A DNA stretch of 64,000 nucleotides from Saururus chinensis. Its lineage: Eukaryota > Streptophyta > Magnoliopsida > Piperales > Saururaceae. The DNA lies in assembly GCA_035235625.1 (NCBI GenBank), contig CP141149.1, positions 10,446,893-10,510,892 on the forward strand. The letters run 5' to 3'. Numbering within the stretch: the first letter of the stretch is position 1; each line of letters begins with the position of its first letter. The notes under the pieces are model-generated. The model was not told where the DNA came from. It ran no database searches and saw only the letters and a list, made by a program, of their open reading frames with translations. Below, one piece after another: positions 13,235 through 24,328 of this stretch. The translations under genes and the position numbers were made by a program.

Positions 13235-14130
13235 TTGAGTGAAAACTCATTTGACAAGAGTAAAGGTGAGTATAATTTGGATAAACAATTTAAGAAGATT
13301 GCCCCCACCTTCTTGGGTGAAGGAGAGCTGGAAGAGGCAGAAAAATGGATAAAAGACGTTGAAAAGATTTTTGAAGCAATGAAGGTACCGGAGGGTAGAA
13401 AGGTTGCCCATGGGACATCTGTCTTTTTTGGAGAGGTAGATCATTGGTGGACCATGATCAAGGAAACTAAGTTTGTGGAGGGTTAGCAAGTTTCTTGGGC
13501 ATAATTCAAGGAATTCTTATATGATAATTATTTTCCACTCCACATAAGGCAACAAAAGGAGTTGGAGTTCATGGAAATGAAGTAAAGGAGTATGTCGGTC
13601 TGTGAGTACATGACCAAATTTGCTCAGTTGCAGTGCTTTGCCTTGGGTGCATGCACTACAGAATTATCTTGTGCTACCCAATTTGTCTCAGGGTTAAAAC
13701 TTGAACAAAGATATCAAGTGGTAGTATTGCAACCTGGTACTTTGAGTCAAGGGGTTGAGAGCGCGATCAATAGAGAGTAATGACAAAATGGAAGGAGGCT
13801 TGGTAGAATAGTGGATTTAAGCTCCCTTACAACAAGAGAGGCTATAACTTCATCGGCGGTTCCCCTACCTAGTCAGCTCGACCATATCAGCAGCAACCAC
13901 AACAAAAAGCTTTTAAGAGAAGGCCACAACAACAACAATATCAGTAGGGAAGGAGAGAAACTCCATGCCCCACTTGAAAATTGTTTCACACGGGGCAACC
14001 CTATAAGAAAGGGAACAACTTATGTTTTACTTGTGGAGCCTAGTGTCACTTCATGAGAGCTTGCCCAACGAGGCATACAAGACCTCAATCAAAACAAAAG
14101 GCCAAGCTTACAGGGTGGGTGTATGCCATC
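13235..14130 (+). pseudogene. gypsy-2 gag with zinc knuckle, broken
   Basis: Nucleocapsid/capsid protein of gypsy-2. The gag domain is recognisable from 13280 (FKKIAPTFLGEG, EAEKWIKDVEKIFEAM) through DHWWTMIKE near 13450, a stop at 13484-13486, FKEFLYDNYFP near 13510, another stop near 13583, and VCEYMTKFAQL near 13600. The zinc knuckle region is near 14019-14070 (CFTCGA, a stop, then CHFMRACP). No ATG precedes the first recognisable residues in frame, so the true start is lost. At least four in-frame stops are present. Confidence 0.85.
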
Positions 14131-14807
14131 ATAAGTGAGGAAGCTCATGCCTCAAATGTCATACTGTAAGGCACTTTTCTCGTCTTTGATTGATTAGCTA
14201 AAGTTTTGATAGACCCAGGCTCTACACATTCGTTTATATCATTTGAATTTGCTTTAAGTCTTGAAGAACAAGTTTTGAAGTTACCTTTTGTATTAGAAGT
14301 TGCAACACCTGTACGAGATTCTATGTTAACACAGGAGTTTCTTAAGGAGGTGTCAGTCAAGATAGGTAGCAATTGGTTGAGTGCTAATCTAAGGATCATC
14401 ATCTCTAAACCGGTTTTTAGTTTTCTTTAATTATTGGTTATAATGAGGTTAACACGTTTTCTGATTTATTCGGTGGTTTTAAAGATAAATAGTGTTTATG
14501 ATGGTTTTAATCAAAATCAACTTTAAGATTAGTGGTTTTAAGTGATTTCGAATCATATGTGAATTTTTGGGATTTTTTTGAATTTTTACTATTTTCCCAA
14601 AAATTAGGGTTTTTGTGGGACCCCTGTGTGCCCCACCGTCGAAATTTTGGTTCTTGTGTCAAATGAACCCAGATATCGACTTAAGCCCATACAAAAATTT
14701 TTAGAATTTTCTTAGACTTAATTAATGCTCAAATTTATAAAATACTCATTTTTAGCCTACTTTTCTATTTACACCCCATAACTTACCCGTACACACCCCA
14801 AAGCCTA

Positions 14808-14817
14808 CTATAAAAGG
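14808..14817 (+). promoter_or_regulatory. TATA box of solo LTR copy B
   Basis: ctataaaagg about 420 bases from the LTR start; the likely U3/R promoter element of the former retrotransposon. Confidence 0.6.
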
Positions 14818-15489
14818 CCAAACCTGAGCCATTCTCATTTTGGGAATAGGCTGAGGAGGAGAGGTTGGGCCTAATCCCCAATTAGGCCCGGATTAGAAGG
14901 TGTTTAAGGTAAGCTCATTCTAATTAAGCACTAAATCTTAGCTTTCTTCTCAATCTCTTCTAAATCTACCATTTCCCCTTTGTTTCAATTCGTTTTTGGA
15001 TATCAAAACTACTGATTTGTATTTTTACTACAAACCCTAACTCTCAAAATCCGATTTTTATGTTCAACAAGCCCTAGATCTAAGTTTTTAATTAGGGTTT
15101 TCTTTGGTAAATCGATTTTAATGGAGTTTAATTCAAACTCTATGTCTTTGTAAGGTTTTCAAGAAGGGTGACCATCAAATCCAAGCCTAATCAAGGGATA
15201 AGGTAATGGACTTTCAAATTTTCAGTTTGTCTATGGTAAAACTCTTGATTTCGTGGTTTATTTTGAATGGAGTTACTTGATTTAGTGTGCTAATGGCATG
15301 ATTAGAAAATTGTAATCTTTAATCCCAATTTCATAGGGTTTTATCTTGTTATGATATGGTTTAGCATTCCGGAAGTCATGGTGGACTTTTGATGGCATTT
15401 AGGTTATTAGATGTTGATTTGAAGTGTTATCAATGGAGTTTCTGTTTGAAATTGCGAAAGGAAGAAGAAGGTTGAATCTGCCTTGTTGG

Positions 15490-15665
15490 CATTCGAATGG
15501 CCCTGCAGGGCGTTCGAACGGCAACACCGCAGTTCTAGCATTTTTTCAGTTTAGCTAATCGAACGGCCTGCTTGGCATTCGAACAGCCAAACTGTGAATT
15601 TGAAATTTTCCCATTTAGCTGATCGAATGACCTTCTGGGCGTTTGAACGACTACACAGCAGTCTT
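15490..15665. repeat. Three tandem units of about 62 bp in solo LTR copy B
   Basis: Each unit has the form ggcattcgaa(c/t)ggcc(a/c), a short spacer, then ttagctgatcgaa(c/t)g. The units contain inverted CGTTCGAACG-like motifs (gcgttcgaacg near 15510). Confidence 0.7.
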
Positions 15666-16867
15666 GTGATCTATTTGCATGATGTTTATTTCGATAATTC
15701 CACTTTAACTTGCCAATTTTATATGAATATGGAGTGTTTTAAGCTATATTATGCTACTGGAAAGGCATGCTATAGAGGTTATGAAGTTGGGATATATGAT
15801 TAGAGATTTGTAGAATGACTTATGGTTTGTGGCATGATGTTGGAATTGTTATCTTGAAATTATGAATGGTTGATTCCCTATGGTTAAGCATATTTTCAGT
15901 AAGACTACAACCTATTAATAGACTGATTTATCATGATAGAATGTGGTTAGTTGATGTCTGGATGTTGGTGAATGTCATGGCTTAAGGATGAAATAAATGA
16001 TCTTATATGTGTTTAGCCTTTGTGGTTGAGTTTTGATTTGAGTTATGATTTCAATGATTCTTCTCCTATGATTTCCACTGGAATTCATGATTAGATGTTA
16101 ATTTACATGTGTAGTGTGGTAGTAAGTTAATTTCAAGCATGATGAAATCATTGAGTGAAGTACTTCTATTAGGTACACACACATGTGGAGGTTAAATGAC
16201 GATGTTGAAGCTTGATATTATGATTATAAATGATACATTAGGGGCTTATGAGAGCACTTATCTGGATTAGGATTCATGTATGCCTTGCCCACGTATGTAC
16301 CATGCTGCATGCATCATGAAAAATGGATTTTCAATTGAAGCTTCATCGAGGTTAATCGAATTTGACCAATTGGATGCAATGTGGTGAAATTGTGTGCCGG
16401 ATTGATCGGTTGTGGATTAATCGAAAGTTGATTGGTTCGAAAGGATATATTTTGATTTGAGTTCCTATGTGGAACGAGTGCACTCCCCGGGTTGAGTCTA
16501 GAGAAATGGAATTATGTGGGGACGAGTTGTGTACTTGTCTTGCGGATTGTGAAATTGTTATTATGAGTGTCATCTGGACCCTGAGAATCTAGTGTGGTAT
16601 GTCGTGTGCACCCGCTACCACGTGTTCTAGGGTTTCCTTTGTGAAAACTCGGGCTCTCCCCACCGCAGGAGATGTCCCTAGTCGAACACCCCTGCTCTAG
16701 ATTCTCTGTGTGAGAATGGGACACCCTCGGCCAGGATTGTCCAGGCGAGCAGTTTTAGGGATTGACAACCTCGATCTTTCTTTAATTCTTGTGTAGAATT
16801 TTGGACCATGACACACCTTCTTGGCCTTGTCTATGTTCCCATCTGTGTGACACTAAATTGTGATTAC

Positions 16868-17345
16868 TCCTTGATGGAGGTTGTTATGATACGATGCATG
16901 ATGGAATATGTATGTTAGAGATACATTCATGTAGGTCGTTATGAGATGATGTATGATGGAATATGTATGTTAGAGATACATTCATGTAGGTCGTTATGAG
17001 ATGATGTATGATGGAATATGTATGTTCAAGATACATTCATGCAGGTTGATTTTGATATGATGCATGATGGAATATGTATGTTAGAGATACATTTATGTAG
17101 GTTGTTATGATGTGATGCATGAGGGAATATGTATGTTAGAGATACATTCATGCAGGTTGATTTTGATATGATGCATGATGAAATATGTATGTTAGAGATA
17201 CATTCATGCAAGTTGTTATGATGTGATGCATGAGGGAATATGTATGTTAGAGATACATTCATGCAGGTTGATTTTGATATGATGCATGATGGAATATGTA
17301 TGTTAAAGATACATTTCATGCAGGTTGTTATGATGTGAATGACAT
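16868..17345. repeat. Tandem array, about 59 bp unit, about 8 copies, in solo LTR copy B
   Basis: The unit core is gatgcatgatggaatatgta followed by tgttagagatacattcatg. From about 17040 two variants alternate, gttgattttgatatgatgca and gttgttatgatgtgatgca, which gives a dimer periodicity of about 118 bp. Confidence 0.85.
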
Positions 17346-18298
17346 TATGTGGATTATGCACTATGATGCAGTTTTAGGTGATGTGTATGTGTGATGAGAA
17401 AATGATGCACCTTGCCAATCTTTGATCTGAATGATTATATTGCTATGCTATCTATTTTCGATGATGATAGTTATATTAAAAACTATTGCTGAGTTTGTTA
17501 AACTCACCCCTCTTTCTTGTGTTTTGCTTTGGGGCTGCGTGATGCGACACGCAGACGGACAGGATCTCCTTTTTGAGGAAATGTCGGAGATGACTTGGAT
17601 ACGATCATGGAGATCGTTGTGTGAATTATTTTCCTTTGGTTTTATACTTTATGTTTAGAACCTGTGTGTAGGGTTCTTTGTTTTGGATTTATGTTACATT
17701 TTACAGTTGTGTTGCTTAAGAATTATTTTGAGCTAGTGTGGGCCATAGTTGACTAAGCATGTGGGTTTTGAGATTAGTTGTTTACTTTTTGTTAAGCAAC
17801 TCTCTTTCTTTCTTCTTATTTACTCTTGCTCAAAGTGGAATGTGCGTACTCCATATTTCTGTTAAGTTGCCCGTGGTTAGGGTTAAGTCTTCCACTAAAT
17901 CGTTTCTCAATTTCCCTTCATCGGCCCCGTGCGCTTGACCGGCCCTTGGACCGGGTTAGGCTCGGGTCGGGCATCACCGGGGCATGACATCTAACCTAGT
18001 TGTACTAAAGATAACTGACTTTGATATTATCTTGGGCATGGATTTATTGGCTACTCATAGAGCCTTAGTGTATTGTGGTAAAAAGAATTTAGTTTTTGGA
18101 AAAGAGAACATTGTGTTCCAAGGAATTCAGGATAAACCAAGCTCTTGTGTTGTATCGGCCATTAAAGCACATAAACTGATATGCCAAGTGTGTTGGTCAT
18201 CCCTCACTACTGTTATTACGAATGAGGTAAAAGAGATAACTTTGGATGAGATAGACACAATATGAGATTTTGTCGATGTTTTTTTGGATGAACTACGA

Positions 18299-18900
18299 GG
18301 TCTACCGCCTGGAAGAGAAGTTAAGTTTATAATAGAATGCCTCCCAGGTACCTTTCCTATCTTGAAGGCACCCTATAGAATAGGTTCGATCGAGCTTAGA
18401 GAAATAAAGGAACAACTTTAGGAGCTTTTTAACAAATGATTTATCAGTCTAAGTGTCTTCCTTGAGGAGTGCCAGTGCTTTTTGTGAAGAAGAAAGATGG
18501 ACCTCTCCAATTATGCATCAATTATCGAATGTTGAATGCAATAACAATAAATAATAAATATCAACTTCCTCATATTAATGATCTTTTTGATGGATTGCAA
18601 TTAGCCAAAGTATTCTCTCGATTTGATTATGATTCAAATATCATCAGCTGAGGATTCAAGATGAAAATGTCTCTAAGACTACTTTCTGAACAAGGTATGG
18701 GCATTATGAATTCTTAGTTATTCATTTTGATCTGACTAATGCCCCAGTTTCTTTTATGGATCTAATGAATCAGATTTTCAAAGCTTATTTGGATAAATTC
18801 ATTATAGTATTTATAGATGATATTTTAGTCTACTCTACAAGTTTTGAGATCATAGGAAACATGTTCAAATAGCATTGAATACACTTCATAATCATATCAA
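18299..18900 (+). pseudogene. gypsy-2 reverse transcriptase, broken
   Basis: RT of gypsy-2. Visible motifs in order: RGLPPGREV-like lead (18299-18330), [20 protein letters not shown] (18472-18530), [25 protein letters not shown] where chromoviruses usually have FSKIDLRSGYHQ, a stop at 18649-18651, a frame change, and the catalytic block [12 protein letters not shown] (about 18800-18835). The region between is scrambled by indels. Both active-site aspartates are kept in FIDD. Confidence 0.85.
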
Positions 18901-18936
18901 GTAAACTTTCTTAGTCATGTTATATCTAAGGACGGA

Positions 18937-19587
18937 GTAATGGCAGATCCAGCTAAGGTAGAAGCTATGCTAAGGTGGGAGAGGCCTGGAACTGTGTCTA
19001 AAATTCATAGTTTCTTGGGTTTGGTAGGCTACTATAGGAGGCTTATTAAAGGATTTTTACAGATTGCCCTGCCATTGACCAAACTAACCTACAAAGATGT
19101 GAAGTTTCCATGGAGTGATGGATGTGAGAACAATTTCTAGGAATTAAAGAAGAGGCTCACCACTACCCCAATGCTAACTCTACCTTTTGTAAACTAAGGA
19201 TTTGTGGTATATTGTGATGCTTTGCGAGAAGACTTGAGTTGTGTGTTGATGCAATATGGAAAGCTTGTAGCTTATGCCATGTGACAACTAAAGATCCATG
19301 AAACTAATTACCCTACTCACGATTTAGAACTTGTTGTAGTGTTCTTTGCATTAAAGATATGAAGGTATTATCTTTATGGAGAAGAATTTGAGGTGTTCAC
19401 CGACCATAAGAGTTTAAGATACATCTTCTCCCAACTAGACCTGAACATGCGTCAAAGACGTTCGATGGAGTACTTAAAATACTATGACTTCACCATCCAG
19501 TACCATCATGGAAAGGTGAATGTGGTAGCCGATGCTTTGAGTCAAAAGTCTCATGGGTTTATGGTTCACTTAATGATGATAGAGTAG
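18937..19587 (+). pseudogene. gypsy-2 connection domain and RNase H, broken
   Basis: DPAKVEAMLRWERP and HSFLGLVGYYRRLIKGF mark the RT connection. RNase H follows with VVYCDALREDLSCVLMQ (19204-19260), [36 protein letters not shown] and the end motif VNVVADALS near 19530. Several in-frame stops, at about 19138, 19196, 19282 and 19361, replace sense codons such as tryptophan or glutamine. Confidence 0.87.
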
Positions 19588-19599
19588 AAGCTATTTTAA

Positions 19600-21033
19600 G
19601 AAGTAATAACATTCAGGCATGAGCTTGAGACTGGATGAGAAAGGTCATTATTCACCCACATATCGGTACATATGATGGTAATAGAACGAGTATTGGAGGC
19701 CTGGATATGGAGACTCAAGCCTTGATTAAAAGGTTGGTTTCTCTAAAGGAAATGGTGAAGGTATACACTTTCTTGAAATATTAGTTGTTCTCGCATTCTA
19801 GAGCTAAGGCGTAGAATCCTGGAAGAAGCACATAATTCAAGGTACACCATTCATCCCGGAGGGACCAAGATGTATCAAGATTTAAAAAGAAACTTCTAGT
19901 GAGACATGATCAAGCAAGACATGGCTGAGTGCATTGCCCGATGTTTAACATGCCAATAAGTTAAGGAATAACATCAGAGACCATTTAGATTGCTTCAATC
20001 GCTTGAGATCCTTGAGTGGAAATGGGAGCACAAAACGATGGACTTTGTATTAGGACTACCTAGGACTTCAAGCAGTAATGAAATAATCTAGGTCATAGTT
20101 GATCAGCATACTAAGTTCTCTCATTTTCTTCCACTCCAAAAGAAGCACTCATTGGATAGTTTGCCACATGTATACATTAAGGAGATATTTAGCTTACATG
20201 GAGTGCTGGTGTGCATTGTTTCTGATAGGGATAGCAGATTTACTTCACACTTTTGGTAGAGTTTACAATAGGCATTGGGCACTATGTTGAATTTCAGCAT
20301 AGCTTTCTAATTGTAAATTGATGGGCAATTAGAAAAAAACATCCAAGTATTTGAAGATATGTAGTGAACCCGTGCCTTAGATAGAAAGGTAATTAGGAGG
20401 AACACCTAATGAAGCACTATATGGATGACCTTGTTGATCACCGACATGTTGGAGTGAAGATGGAGAGTAGCATTTGATCAAATCGGAGTTGATCCAATAG
20501 TGTGCAAGTAAATTTATGCTAATTATGGAACGATTGCTAATAGCTCAAAGTCTACATAAGAGTTATGCAGATCAAAGACATCGAGATATTAAGTTTGAAG
20601 TAGGTGATCACATCTTCTTGAAAATATTGCCAACCAAATGAGTTATGAGGTTTAGAGTAAAAGGCAAGTTAAGCCCTCACTATGTGGGTCCAATGGAGAT
20701 CTTGGAAAAGATCGGACTTGGAGTGTATAGGTTGCCACTACCTCCTCAACTTGAAGGTGCTCATGATGTGTTTCATATCTTTATGCTTAGAAAGTATGTT
20801 TGAGATCCCTCCCATGTCCTAGATGCTATACTAACGGAGCTGAGACCAGACTTAACCTTCAAAGAGAAGCCAATTCCGATCATGGATAGAAAGGAGCAGG
20901 TCCTTAGAACCAAGAAAATTCCAATAGGGGAGATCTTGTGTCAACACCACTCCTTGGAGGAAGCAACATGGGAAGCCAAAGTAGAAATGAGAAGAAAATA
21001 TCATGAGTTATTGGATGACCAAGAAAAATTATG
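19600..21033 (+). pseudogene. gypsy-2 integrase and chromodomain-like tail, broken
   Basis: Integrase of gypsy-2. The zinc-binding region (GTKMYQDLKRNF, ECIARCLTCQ) spans about 19860-19960. The core has MDFVLGLPRTSS near 20040, [14 protein letters not shown] near 20100 and [14 protein letters not shown] near 20220. The third acidic residue region (DGQLE, near 20325) is degraded. The tail has VKGKLSPHYVGPMEILEKI and LPLPPQLEGAHDVFHI (20660-20790), then a chromodomain-like region (DRKEQVLRTKKIPIGEIL, SLEEATWEAKVEMRRKY) ending near 21033. Chromodomains target such elements to heterochromatin. Numerous stops are present. Confidence 0.85.
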
Positions 21034-21048
21034 AGGACAAAATTTATT

Positions 21049-21060
21049 AAGGGAGAAGAA
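21049..21060 (+). other. Polypurine tract of gypsy-2
   Basis: aagggagaagaa directly before the 3' LTR primes plus-strand cDNA synthesis. Confidence 0.8.
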
Positions 21061-21399
21061 TGTAACATCTACAGTTTTTAAAGAACTTTTTAGAATATTT
21101 TTGTAGTAAGAGTTCAGTGTGTTGACTAGATCTCTGTGAGACAAGCATGAGAATGCCTAAATTGGACATTGAGGAATTAAGTTATGGCCTTGGGAAGTGC
21201 TTTATATGTTCAGATCCCACATAAAAAGTGTGGGATAACCTACCCATGTGGGTTCTAGTTTCGTAGGGCTCATTGATACGAGCTTAATAGTATGAAGAAC
21301 ACATGATTTTGACTTCGGGGTGGGGAGATACACCCGTTTAAAATTTTGAACTTTGGCTTTCAAATAAAGACAAAAGAGAAAAAAATAAGGGTCGTGACA
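21061..21399 (+). mobile_element. 3' LTR of gypsy-2
   Basis: Starts TGTAACATCTAC and ends GGGTCGTGACA, 339 bp. It matches the 5' LTR at 12563-12911. Confidence 0.88.
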
Positions 21400-22856
21400 C
21401 CCTCTCTCCCGCTCTCCCTCCCCCACTCTCTCTCTGCACTCTTTCTTCCCATTTTTGGGATGCTCCAAATTTAAAAGTTGCAAAATGTGAGTGTGGGTGA
21501 AATTTTGCCCACGCGGCAAAATTTCTCTTTCACCCCTACCTTGGCCCATAACCGCTGGCTCCCCCGCCCCTACATTCTCCATTGTAGGATGCAAGAGTCC
21601 TCCCCCCGTCTCTGTCGGCCGCTCTGGCTCCCCCAGACCTAGTTCTTCCCCCTCGTCCCAACCCTCCCTTTCCACCTCACCTCCCATCCTTTGTCCCTAG
21701 TCCCTGACACCAAAGGAGGAGGAGAAGAGGGGGTGGTGCAAGATCCAACTCCCCCTGATTCCGGTGCCACACCCTCTTCCCCCCCTCTCCCTTTCCTCCT
21801 TCCCTCCCCATCATCCTCTCCCATGTTGCCCCCCCCCCCCCCCACCCACAATGGCCCCTCTTTCTCGGTGCCGGAGGAGGAGGAGAAGAAGGGGTGGTGC
21901 TGGATCCAGTTCCGTCACTAGATTCTAGTGCCATCCCCCTCCCATCTCCCTCTTCCCTCTTCCCTCTTCCCCTCCCCCACTTCCACATCCACTTCCATTG
22001 CCCCTACCCCCGCCCTCGGCACCAGAGGAGGTGGAGAAGGGGGGGCGTTAGATCAGCATCAACCACCAAATTCTGGCACAATCCCCACTCTCCCTGATCC
22101 CCCGTTACCCTGCTCCCCCTGGCTCTCCCTCTCTCCTCTACTTTCTTGCCTCTCTCCTTTTGCCAGCCGAAGGGGGAGGCTTTGGGGTGCTGGTTCCTCT
22201 ACCATAATTTGGCTCCCCTCCCTAGTCCTCCGCTGCTTCTCCCTCCCTCTCTCTAGCTCCCCCTCCTTCCCCTCCTATTGGCCATAGGAGGGGCACCAGT
22301 TTGGTGCCCCCTGTCCCCCCCACCCAAGGAGGGATATATATTTTTTAAAAGTTTTTTTTATTAGTGATGCTTTTAAAAGCGTCGCTAATGACAATATTTT
22401 TATTTTTACATATTAGCAACAAAAAAATGTTGCTTATAGTTTTTTTGGAAAATATATATTAGCGATGATTTTTAATTTGCCAGTAAAGCTATATTATTAG
22501 TGACACTTGAAAACAAGTGTCACTAATAACATGTTATAAGCAATGCTTAATTCTGGAAAATTTTAACGATGTTTAAAGTGTGTCTTCATATTAGCAATGC
22601 TTAAAAAGCAGCGCAAAAAAACTTATATCAGGGACAAAAGAAAAAGCGTTGCTAATAACAATACTATTAGCAATGCTTTTTCAAATGCGTCTCTAATGAG
22701 CAATTGTGATGGGACTATTAGCGACACTTTTTAAGCATTGCTAATAGTCATTAGCAACACTTTTATGACTATTAGTGGCACTTTTACTATTAGTGACATT
22801 TTTATGAATATTAGCCACGCTTAAAAGCGTCGCTAATTGTATTTTTTCCTATAGTG
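21400..22856. repeat. CACTA-1 right arm: CT tract, GC-rich block, subterminal repeats and terminus
   Basis: A CT tract (21400-21450) is followed by a pyrimidine- and GC-rich block (21520-22330, with a run of C near 21826-21843), then an array of gcgacgctttt / aaaagcgtcgct motifs (22330-22840) and the terminus cctatagtg (22848-22856). Pro/Ser-rich ORFs on both strands in the block come from the base composition. Confidence 0.72.
21499..21525. repeat. 27 bp palindrome in CACTA-1 interior
   Basis: Arms GAAATTTTGCC and GGCAAAATTTC are perfect inverted copies (11 bp) around CACGC. A closely related 27 bp palindrome sits at 59863-59889 in CACTA-3. Confidence 0.85.
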
Positions 22857-22924
22857 ATAAGTTGCTTTTACAATGTGGGTTTTATCCAAAATCTACTTGT
22901 GTCTTAAAGTAGAATTAATACATA

Positions 22925-23116
22925 CTCTCTCCATCCAATATTAATAGTTGCATTTGGAAAAAAATAATTGAATGGTGAAACCAACATCTATGAGAAGTGA
23001 AAATATTCCTATGATACTCATTTTTAAGTATCCTACCACTTAAATTGAAGAAAAGTGATTAACATGGAACAAACCTTTTTTTACCAAATGGAGCTATTAA
23101 AGTATAACAGAAGGAG
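22925..23116. mobile_element. Stowaway-like MITE (Tc1/mariner), 192 bp
   Basis: Terminal inverted repeats ctctctccatccaatatta and the degenerate tataacagaaggag are flanked by TA on both sides (22923-22924, 23117-23118). This matches the plant Stowaway start CTCCCTCCGTCC with TA target duplication. It is non-coding. Confidence 0.8.
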
Positions 23117-23789
23117 TATAATTTCATACTTTTGGCAAAATTTGATGCAATTTTAGGAGAACATGCCAAGATTAAATTACATTTGTTTTGAAAAACTTTT
23201 CATTTTCATGAATTGCCCCTCTTAATGTTGCAAAAAAATGTTGTCCTGATTCTAAAAAAGGTCTCAAAAACATCAACACTCTCAATATAATTTGATCCAA
23301 AAAACATTCTATTGTTTTTCAAACATCAAATTTTTTTTAGCTAAAAACTTGTCACTTAGATATGCCTTTCTCCCACTTTCGAACCTAGTAAATTTTTTGG
23401 TCCTCCTACGTACATCTTCTATGATATCCTCCTCTTAAATGAAGCCCTTGATCATTAGCATTAAAATTTGTGACTGATGTATATTATTGTGTGGAAAATA
23501 TCCTAGAGGAAATAAGCTGGAGGACCAAAATTGTTTCCTTTGAACATAGCCTTAGATCACCTTATCATCCCTCACTTTATATATGGCCCCTTCTAGCTTT
23601 TACTTCTGTACAAAGAAATCCTAAATAAGGTGCATACAAATTTTCTAAAATAACATAAATATACGGTAACAAATAAAAATCCAGTATTGAAGTAATTGCA
23701 AAAGAATAAGACAATCTATGATTGACATGATAAAATATGTTGAAGATTACACAAAACTGCAATTTTGGACAAAAATGGTATTTATATTC

Positions 23790-23935
23790 CATTTTCTCTA
23801 TACCATAGGCCTTACACCACCTTTGATTAAATAGGGAAAGGTAGTCCCACCTAACAACATGACATTCACTTTTTCCTATCTAATCATAAGTGGTGTAAGG
23901 CCTATGGGTGTAGAAAATGTGATGCAAGAATATCA
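23790..23935. repeat. Inverted pair of a 50 bp interspersed repeat
   Basis: Left arm 23790-23840 (ataggccttacaccac) and right arm 23870-23920 (gtggtgtaaggcctat) are inverted copies of the same roughly 50 bp sequence, including flanking tttaatca / tctaatca. A third direct copy is at 8820-8870. The sequence type is unknown; the arrangement fits a small MITE or two head-to-head copies. Confidence 0.65.
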
Positions 23936-24111
23936 CTATCCTTTTGGACTAAGTAAAAAAAAGTCAAAGGAGTATCGATGTAATAGAATGAAGATTATTT
24001 TCTTGCTTCAGCCATATTTAAGAGGCATGACTTTGTCTCATCTCTTGTAGCGATAACATATAACCTATATAAAGTCTAGGAGTTGTGATCTTCCTTGAAA
24101 CATTTGTGGAG

Positions 24112-24328
24112 GGAAGAGTTTTTCATGCTTCCCTTTGACAATGAGCCTAGAGTAAGGAACGCATGTGAGCCCTTGATATTTGAGATTGACGGTTCATATG
24201 CTAGCTCACATTACCATCACTGGAACTAGCGCACGCTAGTGTGTGCACTGTCAATCTCATTGATGAAGGGCTCCCATGCATTCCTTATGCTAGGCTCATT
24301 GTCAGAGTAGAGCATTAAAAATGCTTCC
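24112..24328. mobile_element. Foldback MITE with arms of about 90 bp
   Basis: The left arm contains gacaatgagcctagagtaag and gagcccttgat; the right arm carries the reverse complement (gctaggctcattgtc, aagggctcccatgc). The match continues outwards to ggaag / cttcc. It is a 217 bp hairpin with a short loop, non-coding. No clear target duplication was found, so the superfamily is unassigned. Confidence 0.72.

Larger units (their letters stand above)
14393..17989 (+). mobile_element. Solo LTR, 3.6 kb, Tekay/Del type (copy B, different family)
   Basis: It sits inside the gypsy-2 protease. The flanks are tctaa at 14388-14392 and 17990-17994. The 3' end is ccggggcatgaca, typical of Tekay/Del. The 5' end reads ggatcatc, so the expected TG is not preserved. 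A TATA box (ctataaaagg, 14808-14817) shows the plus orientation. No second LTR or coding domain is present. It is unrelated in sequence to copies A and C despite similar size. Its length is 3597 bp. Confidence 0.75.
14165..18265 (+). pseudogene. gypsy-2 protease, split by a solo LTR
   Basis: Aspartic protease of the gypsy-2 polyprotein. The upstream piece (to about 14392) has VLIDPGSTHSFISF, where the catalytic motif is DPG rather than DSG/DTG, followed by ALSLEEQVLKLPF. The downstream piece (17990-18265) has LKITDFDIILGMDLL and AIKAHKL. The 3597 bp between them is the solo LTR 14393-17989. The two halves do not rejoin in frame when one tctaa duplication is kept, so either the frame was already broken or the LTR edge has shifted. 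Confidence 0.82.
12563..21399 (+). mobile_element. Ty3/gypsy retrotransposon gypsy-2 (Tekay/Del-like chromovirus), both LTRs, decayed
   Basis: Two LTRs of 349 and 339 bp bound gag, protease, RT, RNase H, integrase and a chromodomain-like tail, in Ty3/gypsy order on the plus strand. The flanks ctctc (12558-12562) and ccctc (21400-21404) are consistent with a 5 bp duplication in a CT tract, one base different. A 3597 bp solo LTR splits the protease. Every domain carries stops or frameshifts, so the copy is old. The LTR end gggt(c/t)gtgaca and the C-terminal motif (PIPIMDRKEQVLR, IPIGEILCQHHSLEEATWE) point to the Tekay/Del lineage. Confidence 0.9.
11256..22856. mobile_element. CACTA DNA transposon CACTA-1, non-autonomous remnant, split by gypsy-2
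   Basis: Arms at 11256-12562 and 21400-22856 flank gypsy-2. Both arms hold CACTA-type subterminal repeats (ttagtgacgct, aagcgtcgctaat) in direct and inverted copies, plus GA/CT-rich tracts and a GC-rich block in the right arm. The right end reads tttttcctatagtg (22843-22856), the reverse of CACTATAGGAAAAA, directly outside the subterminal array. The left terminus was not found. No transposase motif is visible, so I infer a non-autonomous copy mobilised in trans. Confidence 0.65.

Noticed and set aside
16868..17345. CRISPR-like regular repeats
   Set aside because: Units are contiguous without unique spacers and lie in a plant LTR.
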